A stretch of 64,000 nucleotides of DNA from an uncultured Clostridia bacterium (GTDB taxonomy: Bacteria > Bacillota > Clostridia > UMGS1883). The notes under the pieces are model-generated. The model was not told where the DNA came from, did no database searches, and worked only from the letters and a program-made list of their open reading frames with translations. The position numbers and the translations under genes are program-made. This document shows positions 19,301 to 28,715 of the stretch, one piece after another. Within the stretch, counting starts at the first letter, position 1, and every line of letters starts with the position of its first letter. The stretch is taken from the NCBI GenBank assembly GCA_947626145.1, contig CANQRB010000007.1:1-64000 (forward strand). The letters are read 5' to 3'.

Positions 19301-19868
19301 CTGCTACTACAAATACATCGCCAAGGCCGACATGACGGACGAGAGGCTCAAATACGTGGCCAAGGCCTATGAGGCTCGCTTCCCCGAGGGGCAGAGCGAG
19401 GACAACATCGGTCTGTCAACCCTGCTCTACACTCCCGACGAGGCCGCCGTGGACAAAATGCCCGTTCAGGATACCAGTTCCGCCGACACCTGGCAGAGCG
19501 AATTTTTCACCGCCGTGAATTACGGCAGTGTCACCGCCATGGAGGAGGACGGAGTTTCCTTCGCCAGAGTTAGCCTCGCGGACGGCGGCTCCCGCTTCGC
19601 CCACACCACGGTTTATTACGCCCCGGCCGCTCAAAGTAAGGTGCGGATCAGGGTAAGAACTCACGGCGAAGTCAAGGTGACACTCACAAACGAGCATCTT
19701 ATGTACGCTCCCTTTGTGGAGGCTGTCATCCCCGACACCATGGGCGAGTGGGAGATCGTGGAATTCGACCGCCAGCCCGAGGCTGCCATGAACCAGCGCA
19801 TAATGTTCTTCACCTTCGAGGGTGACGGCGGCGAGCTGGACATTGACTATATGAAGTTTACTGATTGA
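16302..19868 (+). CDS. Secreted alginate-lyase-superfamily enzyme with LamG and ricin-fold modules
   Basis: A 1188-residue secreted protein. Order: signal peptide (to about 28, ending GVMPTVSLAA); LamG/ConA-like module (about 40-245, VLDFEGNLPTG, FNGAVDEFFF); Ig-like segment with WSSSRPDLLTV (250-350); ricin-type trefoil repeats (355-640); alpha/alpha-toroid alginate-lyase-like domain (655-1040); C-terminal beta-sandwich (1060-1188). The enzyme domain has the family opening HPGITVNAEDIRRMQ, an NQHG-type motif (WMNQHGICNEGTMASAIFR) and HLEMGRDMGHAYG. Proteins of this fold cleave uronate polymers such as alginate or glucuronan by beta-elimination; the substrate here is unknown. It is closest to the enzyme at 32394 and heads the operon that includes the SLH giant, 13 bases downstream. 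Confidence 0.8.
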   Translation: MKKLLRRLSAALMALPLTLGVMPTVSLAADRTVDDILADAFVLDFEGNLPTGVRAEGNVEYVDGVSGRAAKFDGNGSYLILPDNFNAGVNDFTMGMWVRFDGLTPDVWQRVFDVHGINHRTMFFGMWQYNGSNNVRFCIEDDEGEEHASAFGVFQLGEWVNYTVTQSEGVRTLYINGREAASSGATNIAQDLGETVNNYIGHSIYNGVPTADFNGAVDEFFFTKEAMTADQVLELAIRNMDDEQAVEAHASLTYLNFNGSDAENMFDYYEFDDGRRSVTWSSSRPDLLTVNGVTSGAQVDELTEVVITATVAAGEAKRELNYSFVITPDLTVEEMSIEDVEKRELRRTKAVNYDTEKIYLIKNTATGQYLSQGGDALAMTDDGAAEEAKWRLAESSHKNAYAVFNVSDGLCLDVLDYGNLPGTQVLLYRGGKGINEDWYFIDMGDGVAMLNYNGNNFFNAENGSFTIESLEDAQSWELVETERGVRPIGRFVDDENASSNLAAMKEGVFYTLKRSGSYMSTDVNGNLCASGYDGDKSQWFLTMVADKYYTITNKADDKNLNINRASVDPGAGVITYDRGTAQNEQWGFIETDGGYAITGAANKNYLCGYGGSFRMETSPQVWTIEEVGAADGDGGRQVSALVTDYLPEITETVDEATGLIHPGITVNAEDIRRMQRHVRAGDEPWASAFNTLAAISSSGVNPRIHAWDGDGDTTKLVVETRLKNLRADAGTAANQALMYVITGNEAYRANAINIIRKWSELRDVYATLGSDRIDHGAIAYKMSFAAELIKYSSCQNSELVWTSQDNAMFVGMLETINPKHNRAYHWMNQHGICNEGTMASAIFRNDLEQYKTAVVRTTVNPEGGGESAVAGGAIVQVFKLIKQDEMLGEDLDEPVITHLEMGRDMGHAYGNNAALSACAMMTFKQNTLVDPVTGEYTDSADGVNVFEYADHRLLAGCDIISRYNLGLDVPFPSVDVGGYYYGDINDTNRGNLYQAIGPVYCYYKYIAKADMTDERLKYVAKAYEARFPEGQSEDNIGLSTLLYTPDEAAVDKMPVQDTSSADTWQSEFFTAVNYGSVTAMEEDGVSFARVSLADGGSRFAHTTVYYAPAAQSKVRIRVRTHGEVKVTLTNEHLMYAPFVEAVIPDTMGEWEIVEFDRQPEAAMNQRIMFFTFEGDGGELDIDYMKFTD

Positions 19869-19881
19869 TGGAGGGAAGGAT

Positions 19882-22800
19882 ATGAAAGCATTAAAGAAAG
19901 GACTGTGTCTGGCCGTGGCCTTGGCCGTCGTTATGCAGGTGTTCTCCTTTGTGCCGGTAATGGCCGAGGAAGCCGTGACTGCGGTGGAGCTTGGCGAGCC
20001 GGCCTATACGTATAACGTCGTGCAGGGCGACCCCAACGCCGTTACCGACGGCGATACCGGCACGGTTTGGGATTTTGACCGCCAGAGGCTTGGCGCTACC
20101 TGGATATCCGCTCTGGTTTATGACGCCGGAGAGGGTATGACCTTTGACTTCAACCGCATAACCCTTAACGGTACAGGCTGCCGGTTTTACGGCGCCGACG
20201 ACGAGGGTAGTCTGTCCGACATAGGCGCGGTTCTTGACGCAGATACGGACTACAGCGGGGACGACGGGTATCAGGCCTTTGCCGACGCGCTTGGTATTGA
20301 GCCGATAGGATGGCTGACGAACGGCAATAATTGGCTGGACGGCGACTATGACTGTGAGGACGTGCTTTCTTACAGATATTTTGTGGTCGTGCCCTACACC
20401 GGCTGGACACACGCCAGAGTGGGCGAGGTCGCTCTCAGCCTTGCGGAGCAGGTTTCGGAGCCCGAGACCCGCACCGTGACCTTTGACGAAAAGGCTCAGG
20501 TCACCGTGGACGGCGAGACAGTTCTGAGCGGCGAGAGTGTCGAGGTCGGCAAGACCCTTGTCATAACTCCGGTAATTCCCGACGGCGAGGAGCTGGTCTC
20601 CGTGTCCGTGAACGGCGTGGAGATAGAGGAACCCTATGAATACGGTGTGGCGGATGAGGATATAGTCATAACCGTTACAACGCAGGCTGTCGGTCCGCAG
20701 GAGCCTCAGTATCTTCAGGAGCTGGGTGAGCCCGCATGCGGCTTCAACCGTCACGGCGGAGATCCCGCTGCCATGACCGACGGCGATCCCGATACCGCCT
20801 ATAACTTTGGCCGCGGTGGCACCGGCCCAAGCTGGATAGTGGCCGAGGTGTACGACGCCGGAAATATCAACAAATTTCAGTTCAATAAAGCTTCCCTCAT
20901 CGGTACCGGAGTGTACATATACGGCACCGACGACGAGGGGCAGCTTGCCGACATAGGCGCGGCTCTTGAGGCGGAAACCGACTACAGCACGGATCCCGCC
21001 CTCTTTGCCGATGCCCTCGGCGTTGACTTGGTATGCGCCCTTCAGCCCGCCGACGCGAACAGGGGCGGAGAGGCCGAATGGACCGGCGATACGGCGGAGT
21101 ACAGATATATAATTGTGGTTTTGAACGCCGGCTGGCCCAACGCCAACGTGAACGAACTGACCATTGAGCTGCTCTCCGAGGAGGAGCTCAATCTTCGCAC
21201 CGTTACATTTGGGGACGATGTGACCGTTACCGCCGACGGAACTGCCATTGAAAGCGGCGATAAGGTGGCCGACGGCACGGTGCTCGAAATAACTCCCGTC
21301 CTGACCGACGATGAGGTTTTTGACGCCGTTCTTGTGAACGGGAACGCCATTGAGGGCACGTCCTTCACCGTGGACGGGGAAAACGTTGATATAACTCTTC
21401 AGAAGCACATGAAAGAGGTGCTCCGCACCGTCACCTTCGGCGATAATGTCCGGGTCTATGTGGACGGCGAGGAAATAATCAGCGGTTCTCAGGTGGCCGT
21501 TGGCAGTACCCTTACCATAACTCCCGTTTTGGCCGACGATCAGGAGCTTGACAGCGTCACCGTCAACGGACAGGAAATCGAGGCGCCCTACAGCTATGTG
21601 GTGGATGACGCCGACATAACCATCGAGGTAAAGTCTCACACTGTCGAGAGGGAACCCCAGATGCTTCAGGAGCTGGGCGAGCCGTCCTTCCTGTTCAACC
21701 ATGTGGGCGGCAATCCCGCCGCCATGACCGACGGCGATCCCGCTTCGGCCTATGTGTTCAGGCGTGAGCTTACCGCTCCCACCTGGATAATGGCGGCGGT
21801 TTATGACGCCGGAGCTTTGAACAAGTTTGAATTCAACCGCATAGAGCTGGCAAGCGCTACCTCCGTGCGCTTTTTCGGCACCGACGAGGCGGCCAACGGA
21901 GGCTATGACATTACCAATATCGCCGGAACAATAGATGAAAATAATTACAGCGAGGATCTGGAGGCCTTCGGCGAGATGTACGGTCTCACCGACCTGGCTG
22001 ACCTGAATAACGGCTATAAGAATTTCACCGAGGTGCAGCGCTTCCGCTACATTGTGGCTGTGCTCTATAACGGCTGGCCCAATGCCAATGTGGGCGAGAT
22101 AACCTTGAAGAATGTTTCCCCCGATCAGTTTGAAACACACACCGTCACCTTTGGCGACAACGTGAAAGTCACCGTGGACGGCGAGGAGATAACAAGCGGT
22201 TCACAGGTGGCCGAGACTAAGACCCTTGACATTACGCCCGTCCTGGCTGAGGGAGAAAAACTTGCCGCCGTTCTTGTAAACGGTCAGCCCATCGAGGAGC
22301 CCTACAACTATGTTGTGGGTGCCGAGGACGTAAATATCGAAATCCGGCTCATAGAGCTTAAAACGGTAACCTTCGGCGAGGATATTTCGGTAACCGCCGA
22401 CGGCAGCGCTTTGAACAGCGGCGACCGTGTGATGGAGGGCACCGTTATAGAGATAACGCCCACCCTGCCCGATAACTCCGTATTGGACAAAATACTCGTT
22501 AACGGCAGCCCTATTGAGGGCAGCTCCTTTACCGTGGGCGCCGAAAATGTAGAGATAACCTTTACCGTGATTTATAAGCGCCTTGTAACCTTTGGAGAGA
22601 ACATCCGTGTGACCGCCGGCGGTGAGCCGGTGGAAAGCGGTGAACGCATACTCGAGGGCACGGAGCTTGCCGTCGAGGCCGTTTTGGCCGAGGGCGAGAT
22701 CCTTGACCGTATACTTGTGAATGGGGCCGCTGTCGAGGGGAACACCTTCACCGTGGGTGACGCCGATGTGGAGATAACTCTTGAGCTTGTGGCTCTCGAC

Positions 22801-25800
22801 CCCGATGCGGTGCCCCTCGGCAAGGCGGCCTGGGTGTACAACATACCCGCCGGAAACGTGGACTATCTCACCGACGGCAAAAAATCCACCGCTCTTGAGT
22901 TCCGCCGCAACGATATTGAGGATACTTGGATATCCGTGGTCGTTTATGATGCGGGCGAGGGCAACACCTTCGATTTCAGCAGCATTGAGCTGACCGGTTA
23001 CGACAGAGCACGGTTCTACGGCACCAACAGTCTTGTCAGCGGCGGCTTTGACCTCAGCGACATAGCCGGAACCATTGAACGTAATCACGATTACTCCAAG
23101 GACGAATATTTTGCCCAGTGCTACGGCCTGACCGCGTTGGCCGATCTGACAAATTCATCAAAGTCCTTTGATGACGTGCAGTCGTACCGTTACTTTGTCG
23201 TGACCTTTACTGACGGCTGGAACAGAAACACGTCGATTTCTGAAATAGCCCTTTCAAATAAGATCGTCGCTGCCTCCCTTGGCGAGGTGGTTCGCGCCGG
23301 CGACCAATACACCTCCAAGACCGGCAAGTGGAGCTCCACCAACTTCAACGCCCAGTGGACCATTACCGACAGTGATCTCGGCATAACCGCCGGAACCGAC
23401 GAAAATCTGACCCTCTGGGGCTGGCTTGGCGGCGACGGCAGCGATACTTCCTCCGACGCCGGCGTAATAAGCTTCCGGCTCAGGAGCGAGGCCGACACCT
23501 ATGCCGACGTGAAGATAGTGGGCAACGAAAAACGGGACGACCGTGACTTCACCGTTTGGGTACAGGGCGAGGACGGCCGTACATCTCAGGGCTATACGCT
23601 CACCGCCGGACAGGGGGAGAGCCTCGGTAACCTGACCTTGTACACCGTAAAGAACATCCAGGTTTTTGAGGGCGTAAACAAGATAACAATAGGCTCGTCA
23701 CAGTTTGACTATGCACCCGATATGGCCATGGCCGTATTTGTGGACAAGGCCGACAGCTTCCTCCGTGTGGGCGAGGTCAAGTGGGCGGAGGGAGAGGCCT
23801 CCGATATGGGCAGCCTTGTTTCCGCCGATAAGTTTACCGAGGAGTTTCTGCCCGGCAAAGCGCAGGGCGACGCCATAGGCGTTCTTGCCTCCGCCAACGG
23901 GATAACCGCCGAGGTGATGAGCGAAGGCGGTACATATAACCTCATCGCTTTGGCCGGTGAAGGCGGCTTTACCCTTAACATTGGCGGAAAAGAGTACCCC
24001 GCGGAGGCCGAAAACACCGAATATTCTTCCGTCGGCGGACTCAGGGCCCTTATATTCAGAGATGTGGCCCTCACTGCGGGAATTGACACATTGACGCTCA
24101 CAGGCGGCGGCATCGTCGGCCTGAAGCTCATAGAACAGAGAAACAATATTCTTACCTTCGGGGACGAAATAACCGTCGTTGCCGACGGCAAAATCGTCAA
24201 TTCCGGCGGGACCGTCCCCGACGGAGCCACCATAAATATAACCGCATTCTCCTCCGATGACAGGATCCTTGACAGGATACTGGTCAACGGCAGGGAAATA
24301 TCCGGCGGCAGATATTTCGTTTTCAATGAGAATTTGGATATAACGGCCGAGTTCATCGACGTTATGTACGTGACCGTCACCTTTGACGACGGTATAGTCG
24401 TATTGGCCGACGGCACAGTCATTGAATCCGGCGCTTACGTTCGGGGCGACGCTTCGCTCCGGTTCTCAGCCGGCAATTCCGCCGAGATCAGGGCGGTGTT
24501 CTCCGTAAACGGCACCCCCATTTCCGGCAGCACCTACACCTTGAATAAGGAGGATGTGCATATCAGCGTGGAGCTCACGCCCTATGACCTCATTTTCCTC
24601 CAGGATTATGTGATTGAGGTGTTTGACGAGACGGAGAGCGCCATGCGCTTCACCCTGCCTGCTAAAGGCGATTACGACGCGGCTATTACCTGGACAATAG
24701 TTTCCGGCGGGGAGAATGACTCCATAGACGCGGAGGGCGGCAGCCTCCTGCTCGTTGCCGACCTCGCCTCCGGACGCAGCAGAGAAATAGTCCTTAACGC
24801 CTCCATAACCGTGGCAGGCCAGACCTATACTGTTGAAAAGACCGTCAGGGTCGAGAGCCATTCTCTGGTCAGCATCGGCGGCCGCAGCTTCTATATCAGC
24901 CCCATTGGCAACAGCGAGGCCGAGCTTGTCATGAATGACGGCCAGTTTGCCGTCAGCGGACGTGGCGAGGATTTGTGGCGGGCTCCCGACGGTTTCGGTT
25001 ACATTTATACACGCCTCAGTGATGAAGATTTTGCTGTCAGCGTAAAGGCCGACAAGATAGACGGCGCCGCCCAGTGGAGGCGGACGGGCCTGATGCTCCG
25101 TGAGAGCACCGACCCGGGTTCGCGCTTTGTAATGCTGTCCTTCGGCGCCCAGAACGGCGCGGGCCTTGAGCTCGCGGTAAGGGACGCCGATGGTGCCGAG
25201 CCTTACAGCGCCTTCCGTGATACCGGTTATGTACGGGGCCGCACCTCCTTCGGCTATATTAAGCTTGAGAAGAAGGGTAATACCGTGACGGCCTACTATT
25301 CCGAGGACGGAACGGACTATGCCGCCATAGGCGAGCCCGTGGAGTTTGCCCTCGAGGGTGAATATCTGGCCGGCATACACGCGGTCAGCGACGAGGGATA
25401 CAGCTATTTCAGCCGCTTTGAGATAAACGGCGAGGATGTGCTGGTCTCCGGCGACCTTACCGGCGGGGCGGCTGAGCCCTCCGACGGCAAGCTTCTTGTC
25501 ACCTGGACCGATCCCACGGAGTACAGCAGCTTTACCTTTGAGACCGTGGAAGTCACCGCCTCCGCCGAAGGTGCGGAGACCGTAACCGCCGAAGCGGCGA
25601 AGGGAGCCGAACGGGCCGTGCTCGAGGGCCTTGTGAACGGAACGGAATACACCGTTTCGCTCCGAGCCAAAACGGATACGCTCTGCTCCGGCGGAGAAAA
25701 CAACGCATCGCCTTACAACGCTCTCAGCAAGGCGGTCACTTTGACGGCCATACCCTTCAGCGCCGCCGATTATGCTGCCAGGACGCCCACCGTCAATATG

Positions 25801-28701
25801 ATGGTTGGCGGACAGGTTATGGCAGGCGAGAGAAACAGAGTGACTCTGGCCTTTGCCGACCCGCAGCCCGCGGCGGCCTATGAGCTGACCGTTAAGTTCC
25901 CGGCCGGCGTCACCGTTCCCGAGGACAGCATCAGTCCCGCGGCCGGATGTACGGTGAATGTTTCGGGCGGCGGACTTGTCATAAATTATACCGGAGATAA
26001 CAGCCCTGTAACCGAAATCGCATCCTTTGTTCTTGTCGCCGACACAGTTGGCGGCTATGAGATCACCGTGGACGGCACCGCTTCGTATTATTCCTTTGAG
26101 AGCGGCACTCTGACCACCGCTCCGGCCGCTTTGGCCTCCGCGAAGGTAGATGTTGTGGACGTTCAGTATGTGACGCTCACCTTTGATGATGGTATCACCG
26201 CCCTTATTGACGGCCTGCCTGTGGCTTCCGGCGCTTCCGTACGGGGCGACAGCGTGATCGAGCTCAGCTGCGGCGTGCCCGAGGGCGCTCAGGTGACGTA
26301 TTCCGTCAACGGCGAACCCATCGGGGGCAGCACGGTAACGCTCAGCCGTGTGGACACACATATCAGTGTTGAGATACTTCCTCTTGACGTAAAGTTCATT
26401 CAGGAGTATGAGCTCGTGCCCCGCACCGAGACCGAGCTGGGAGTCCTCTATGACCTTCCCCTCAGTGGCGAGTACGGGCCTATAACCTGGAGCCTTAAGG
26501 ATCAGTCCTTCGGCGACACCGTAACGGAGCTTGACTACCGAACCGCCTGCCTCACCGTGAACATGGCCGACAACGGCTATGTCGGCAGGAGCGTCACCGT
26601 TGTGGCGTCGGTAACCTTTAACGGCCAAACCTACACCGTTGAAAAGACCGTCTACGCCGAGAGCGGCATCCTCCGGCAGCTGGGCGGCAGAAACTTCTTC
26701 GTCCGTCAGGTGGGGCAGGATGACCAGTCCACCGCCGGCGTTGATATCAGTAACCATCAGATAGCTCTTTCCGGCTACGGCACCGACCTTTGGAATGCGC
26801 CGGACAGCTTTGGCTATTTCTACACCAAGTCCGGAGACGGCGATTTCACCGTTTCCGTAAAGATAGACCGTCAGGAAGGCTCCAGCCAGTGGCGCAGAAG
26901 CGGACTTATGTTCCGTCAGAGCGACGGCGAAAATGAGAAAATGGTAATGCTGGACGTGGGCGCCAACAACGGCGCTGCTCTGGAGTTTGCGTACAGAGTT
27001 GGCACCACCGGCGCCGCGACCCAGCTTGCCCGCAGCTATAACCACGGCGATTCGATCTGGCTCAAGCTCGAGAAAAAGGCCAACAAGTTCTACGCCTACT
27101 ACTCTGTGGACGGGCTGGAGTACACTCCCGTTTCCGAGGCTCCCGCCACCGTAAGCATGAGCGGCGATTATCTGGTGGGCATATTCTCCGAGTCCGAGAC
27201 CGGCCGTACATGGTTCAGCCGTCTGGAGCTGAACGGCAGCGACGTGTTTGTTTCCGATAATATAACAAACGCGGCGGCCATCGCCTCTAACGGCAAAATA
27301 AAAGTGACCTGGACCGATCCCACTGATGAGGACACCCGAACCTATGAGGATATTCTGGTCACCGTCACCGACTCCCTTGGCCGTCAGCGGTCTAATTCCG
27401 TGGCCCGGGGCGTTCAGGAGTTAACCTTTGACGAGCTGCCCAACGGCATTATGTACACCGTTACCGTTCAGGCCAGAACGGCGGAGCTCTGCGGCGAAAA
27501 CACCGACAACGGAGCGGCGGCATACAGGGCGCTTTCCGCCCCTGTGACCCTGCGGGCCTTCCCCGTGGACTTTGAATACCTTGCCGCGGTAAAGCCCACC
27601 GTGGATATCAGCGGCAAAAAATCCGTGGTGGTGGGCCAGACCGACAGGCTCTCCCTTGCCTTTGCGGATGTGCAGCCGGTTTACAGGCTTGAGCTTACCG
27701 TTGACATACCCGGCGGCCTCTCCCTCGGCAAAAACGACGTGACCGTCAGTGAGGAGCTTGCCGGCGCCGGAGCGGAATACAGTATAGAGGACGGCCGTTT
27801 CACCCTGAAATATGAGGCCGAAAACGCCGACGGAGTTATATACGTCACCGACATCGGACATCTGGGCCTTGGCGCGGTGCGCCGGGGAAATTATACCGTT
27901 GAGGCGGAGGGAACGGTTACCTATTATTCCTTCGAGTCCGGCGAGATAGAGACGTCCATAAATGAAAAGTCCGCCTTCAGCTTTGAGGTAGAGAGCAGCG
28001 GCAGCGGTGGCGGCGGCAGCTCCGGCTCCGGCGGCAGCCACGGCAGCAGCGGCAGCGGCGGCGGTTCCGGCATTGTCAGCGGCGGCAGCGGTGTTTCGTA
28101 CAATCCCTTTACCGGCGTGGCGCAGGAAGTACCCAAAATACCCGACGGAACGGATATTTTCGCCGATAAGGCCGACATACCCGATTGGGCGGCCACGGCG
28201 GTTGGCAGGCTTGCCGAGCAGAACATAATCTCCGGCAGCGAAACCGAGGCCGGGCTTGTGTTCCGTCCAAATGCGCCCATAACCCGTGAGGAGTTTGTGA
28301 AGATATGTGTTTCCGCCTTTATGAAGGTAGATCCGAACGCCAAGTGCGACTTTACGGACGTGGATGCAAACGCCTGGTACGCCCCCTATGTGGCCACAAT
28401 GGTTCAGGCGGGAGTTATCCAGGGCTACAGCGACGGGCGCTTCGGTGTGGGCGATTTAATTACCCGTCAGGACATGGCGGTTATAATCTACAGACTGTTT
28501 ATGGCGGGCTATATCGACCTTACAAGCGGGCCCGTAACGCCCTTTGAGGACAACGGCGCCATCAGTGATTACGCCATCGAGGCCGTGACGGCACTGCGGG
28601 CGGCCGGCGTCGTTGACGGATACAGCGGCAACGTCTTTGCCCCCTCCGACAACCTTACCAGAGCAATGGCCGCCAGGATAATCTACGGCTGCCTGAACTG
28701 A
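19882..28701 (+). CDS. Giant SLH-anchored modular surface protein
   Basis: A 2939-residue secreted protein attached to the cell wall by SLH domains. After a signal peptide come four discoidin-like modules (openings LGEPAYTYN, LGEPACGFN, LGEPSFLFN, LGKAAWVYN). They are interleaved with nine copies of a beta-repeat of about 70 residues with the core VTFGDxVxVxADGxxIxSGx and a later ITP...LVNG...I. Two ConA-like modules (WRRTGLMLRESTDPGSRFVM and WRRSGLMFRQSD) follow, each with Fn3-like and cohesin-like segments. A Gly/Ser-rich linker sits at about 2705-2740. Three SLH repeats (ITREEFVKICVSAF, TDVDANAWYAPYVATMVQAG, LTRAMAARIIYG) finish the protein. No catalytic domain is evident, so a binding or scaffold role is likely. 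It sits 13 bases after one lyase-like gene and 14 before the next surface gene. Confidence 0.85.
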   Translation: MKALKKGLCLAVALAVVMQVFSFVPVMAEEAVTAVELGEPAYTYNVVQGDPNAVTDGDTGTVWDFDRQRLGATWISALVYDAGEGMTFDFNRITLNGTGCRFYGADDEGSLSDIGAVLDADTDYSGDDGYQAFADALGIEPIGWLTNGNNWLDGDYDCEDVLSYRYFVVVPYTGWTHARVGEVALSLAEQVSEPETRTVTFDEKAQVTVDGETVLSGESVEVGKTLVITPVIPDGEELVSVSVNGVEIEEPYEYGVADEDIVITVTTQAVGPQEPQYLQELGEPACGFNRHGGDPAAMTDGDPDTAYNFGRGGTGPSWIVAEVYDAGNINKFQFNKASLIGTGVYIYGTDDEGQLADIGAALEAETDYSTDPALFADALGVDLVCALQPADANRGGEAEWTGDTAEYRYIIVVLNAGWPNANVNELTIELLSEEELNLRTVTFGDDVTVTADGTAIESGDKVADGTVLEITPVLTDDEVFDAVLVNGNAIEGTSFTVDGENVDITLQKHMKEVLRTVTFGDNVRVYVDGEEIISGSQVAVGSTLTITPVLADDQELDSVTVNGQEIEAPYSYVVDDADITIEVKSHTVEREPQMLQELGEPSFLFNHVGGNPAAMTDGDPASAYVFRRELTAPTWIMAAVYDAGALNKFEFNRIELASATSVRFFGTDEAANGGYDITNIAGTIDENNYSEDLEAFGEMYGLTDLADLNNGYKNFTEVQRFRYIVAVLYNGWPNANVGEITLKNVSPDQFETHTVTFGDNVKVTVDGEEITSGSQVAETKTLDITPVLAEGEKLAAVLVNGQPIEEPYNYVVGAEDVNIEIRLIELKTVTFGEDISVTADGSALNSGDRVMEGTVIEITPTLPDNSVLDKILVNGSPIEGSSFTVGAENVEITFTVIYKRLVTFGENIRVTAGGEPVESGERILEGTELAVEAVLAEGEILDRILVNGAAVEGNTFTVGDADVEITLELVALDPDAVPLGKAAWVYNIPAGNVDYLTDGKKSTALEFRRNDIEDTWISVVVYDAGEGNTFDFSSIELTGYDRARFYGTNSLVSGGFDLSDIAGTIERNHDYSKDEYFAQCYGLTALADLTNSSKSFDDVQSYRYFVVTFTDGWNRNTSISEIALSNKIVAASLGEVVRAGDQYTSKTGKWSSTNFNAQWTITDSDLGITAGTDENLTLWGWLGGDGSDTSSDAGVISFRLRSEADTYADVKIVGNEKRDDRDFTVWVQGEDGRTSQGYTLTAGQGESLGNLTLYTVKNIQVFEGVNKITIGSSQFDYAPDMAMAVFVDKADSFLRVGEVKWAEGEASDMGSLVSADKFTEEFLPGKAQGDAIGVLASANGITAEVMSEGGTYNLIALAGEGGFTLNIGGKEYPAEAENTEYSSVGGLRALIFRDVALTAGIDTLTLTGGGIVGLKLIEQRNNILTFGDEITVVADGKIVNSGGTVPDGATINITAFSSDDRILDRILVNGREISGGRYFVFNENLDITAEFIDVMYVTVTFDDGIVVLADGTVIESGAYVRGDASLRFSAGNSAEIRAVFSVNGTPISGSTYTLNKEDVHISVELTPYDLIFLQDYVIEVFDETESAMRFTLPAKGDYDAAITWTIVSGGENDSIDAEGGSLLLVADLASGRSREIVLNASITVAGQTYTVEKTVRVESHSLVSIGGRSFYISPIGNSEAELVMNDGQFAVSGRGEDLWRAPDGFGYIYTRLSDEDFAVSVKADKIDGAAQWRRTGLMLRESTDPGSRFVMLSFGAQNGAGLELAVRDADGAEPYSAFRDTGYVRGRTSFGYIKLEKKGNTVTAYYSEDGTDYAAIGEPVEFALEGEYLAGIHAVSDEGYSYFSRFEINGEDVLVSGDLTGGAAEPSDGKLLVTWTDPTEYSSFTFETVEVTASAEGAETVTAEAAKGAERAVLEGLVNGTEYTVSLRAKTDTLCSGGENNASPYNALSKAVTLTAIPFSAADYAARTPTVNMMVGGQVMAGERNRVTLAFADPQPAAAYELTVKFPAGVTVPEDSISPAAGCTVNVSGGGLVINYTGDNSPVTEIASFVLVADTVGGYEITVDGTASYYSFESGTLTTAPAALASAKVDVVDVQYVTLTFDDGITALIDGLPVASGASVRGDSVIELSCGVPEGAQVTYSVNGEPIGGSTVTLSRVDTHISVEILPLDVKFIQEYELVPRTETELGVLYDLPLSGEYGPITWSLKDQSFGDTVTELDYRTACLTVNMADNGYVGRSVTVVASVTFNGQTYTVEKTVYAESGILRQLGGRNFFVRQVGQDDQSTAGVDISNHQIALSGYGTDLWNAPDSFGYFYTKSGDGDFTVSVKIDRQEGSSQWRRSGLMFRQSDGENEKMVMLDVGANNGAALEFAYRVGTTGAATQLARSYNHGDSIWLKLEKKANKFYAYYSVDGLEYTPVSEAPATVSMSGDYLVGIFSESETGRTWFSRLELNGSDVFVSDNITNAAAIASNGKIKVTWTDPTDEDTRTYEDILVTVTDSLGRQRSNSVARGVQELTFDELPNGIMYTVTVQARTAELCGENTDNGAAAYRALSAPVTLRAFPVDFEYLAAVKPTVDISGKKSVVVGQTDRLSLAFADVQPVYRLELTVDIPGGLSLGKNDVTVSEELAGAGAEYSIEDGRFTLKYEAENADGVIYVTDIGHLGLGAVRRGNYTVEAEGTVTYYSFESGEIETSINEKSAFSFEVESSGSGGGGSSGSGGSHGSSGSGGGSGIVSGGSGVSYNPFTGVAQEVPKIPDGTDIFADKADIPDWAATAVGRLAEQNIISGSETEAGLVFRPNAPITREEFVKICVSAFMKVDPNAKCDFTDVDANAWYAPYVATMVQAGVIQGYSDGRFGVGDLITRQDMAVIIYRLFMAGYIDLTSGPVTPFEDNGAISDYAIEAVTALRAAGVVDGYSGNVFAPSDNLTRAMAARIIYGCLN

Positions 28702-28715
28702 GGGAGGAACAGACT

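Noticed and set aside
19891-22140. Long minus-strand open frame (749 codons), and similar ones at 24466-27045, 10174-11865 and 33411-34979
   Set aside because: They lie antisense to clearly real genes with recognisable domains, have no ribosome sites, and their translations are low-complexity Gly/His/Val-rich shadows caused by the codon bias of the GC-rich plus strand.
20460-26400. CRISPR-like or DNA-level tandem repeats in the giant gene
   Set aside because: The repetition is at protein level, with about 70-residue units that have diverged in DNA; there are no constant short repeats with variable spacers.
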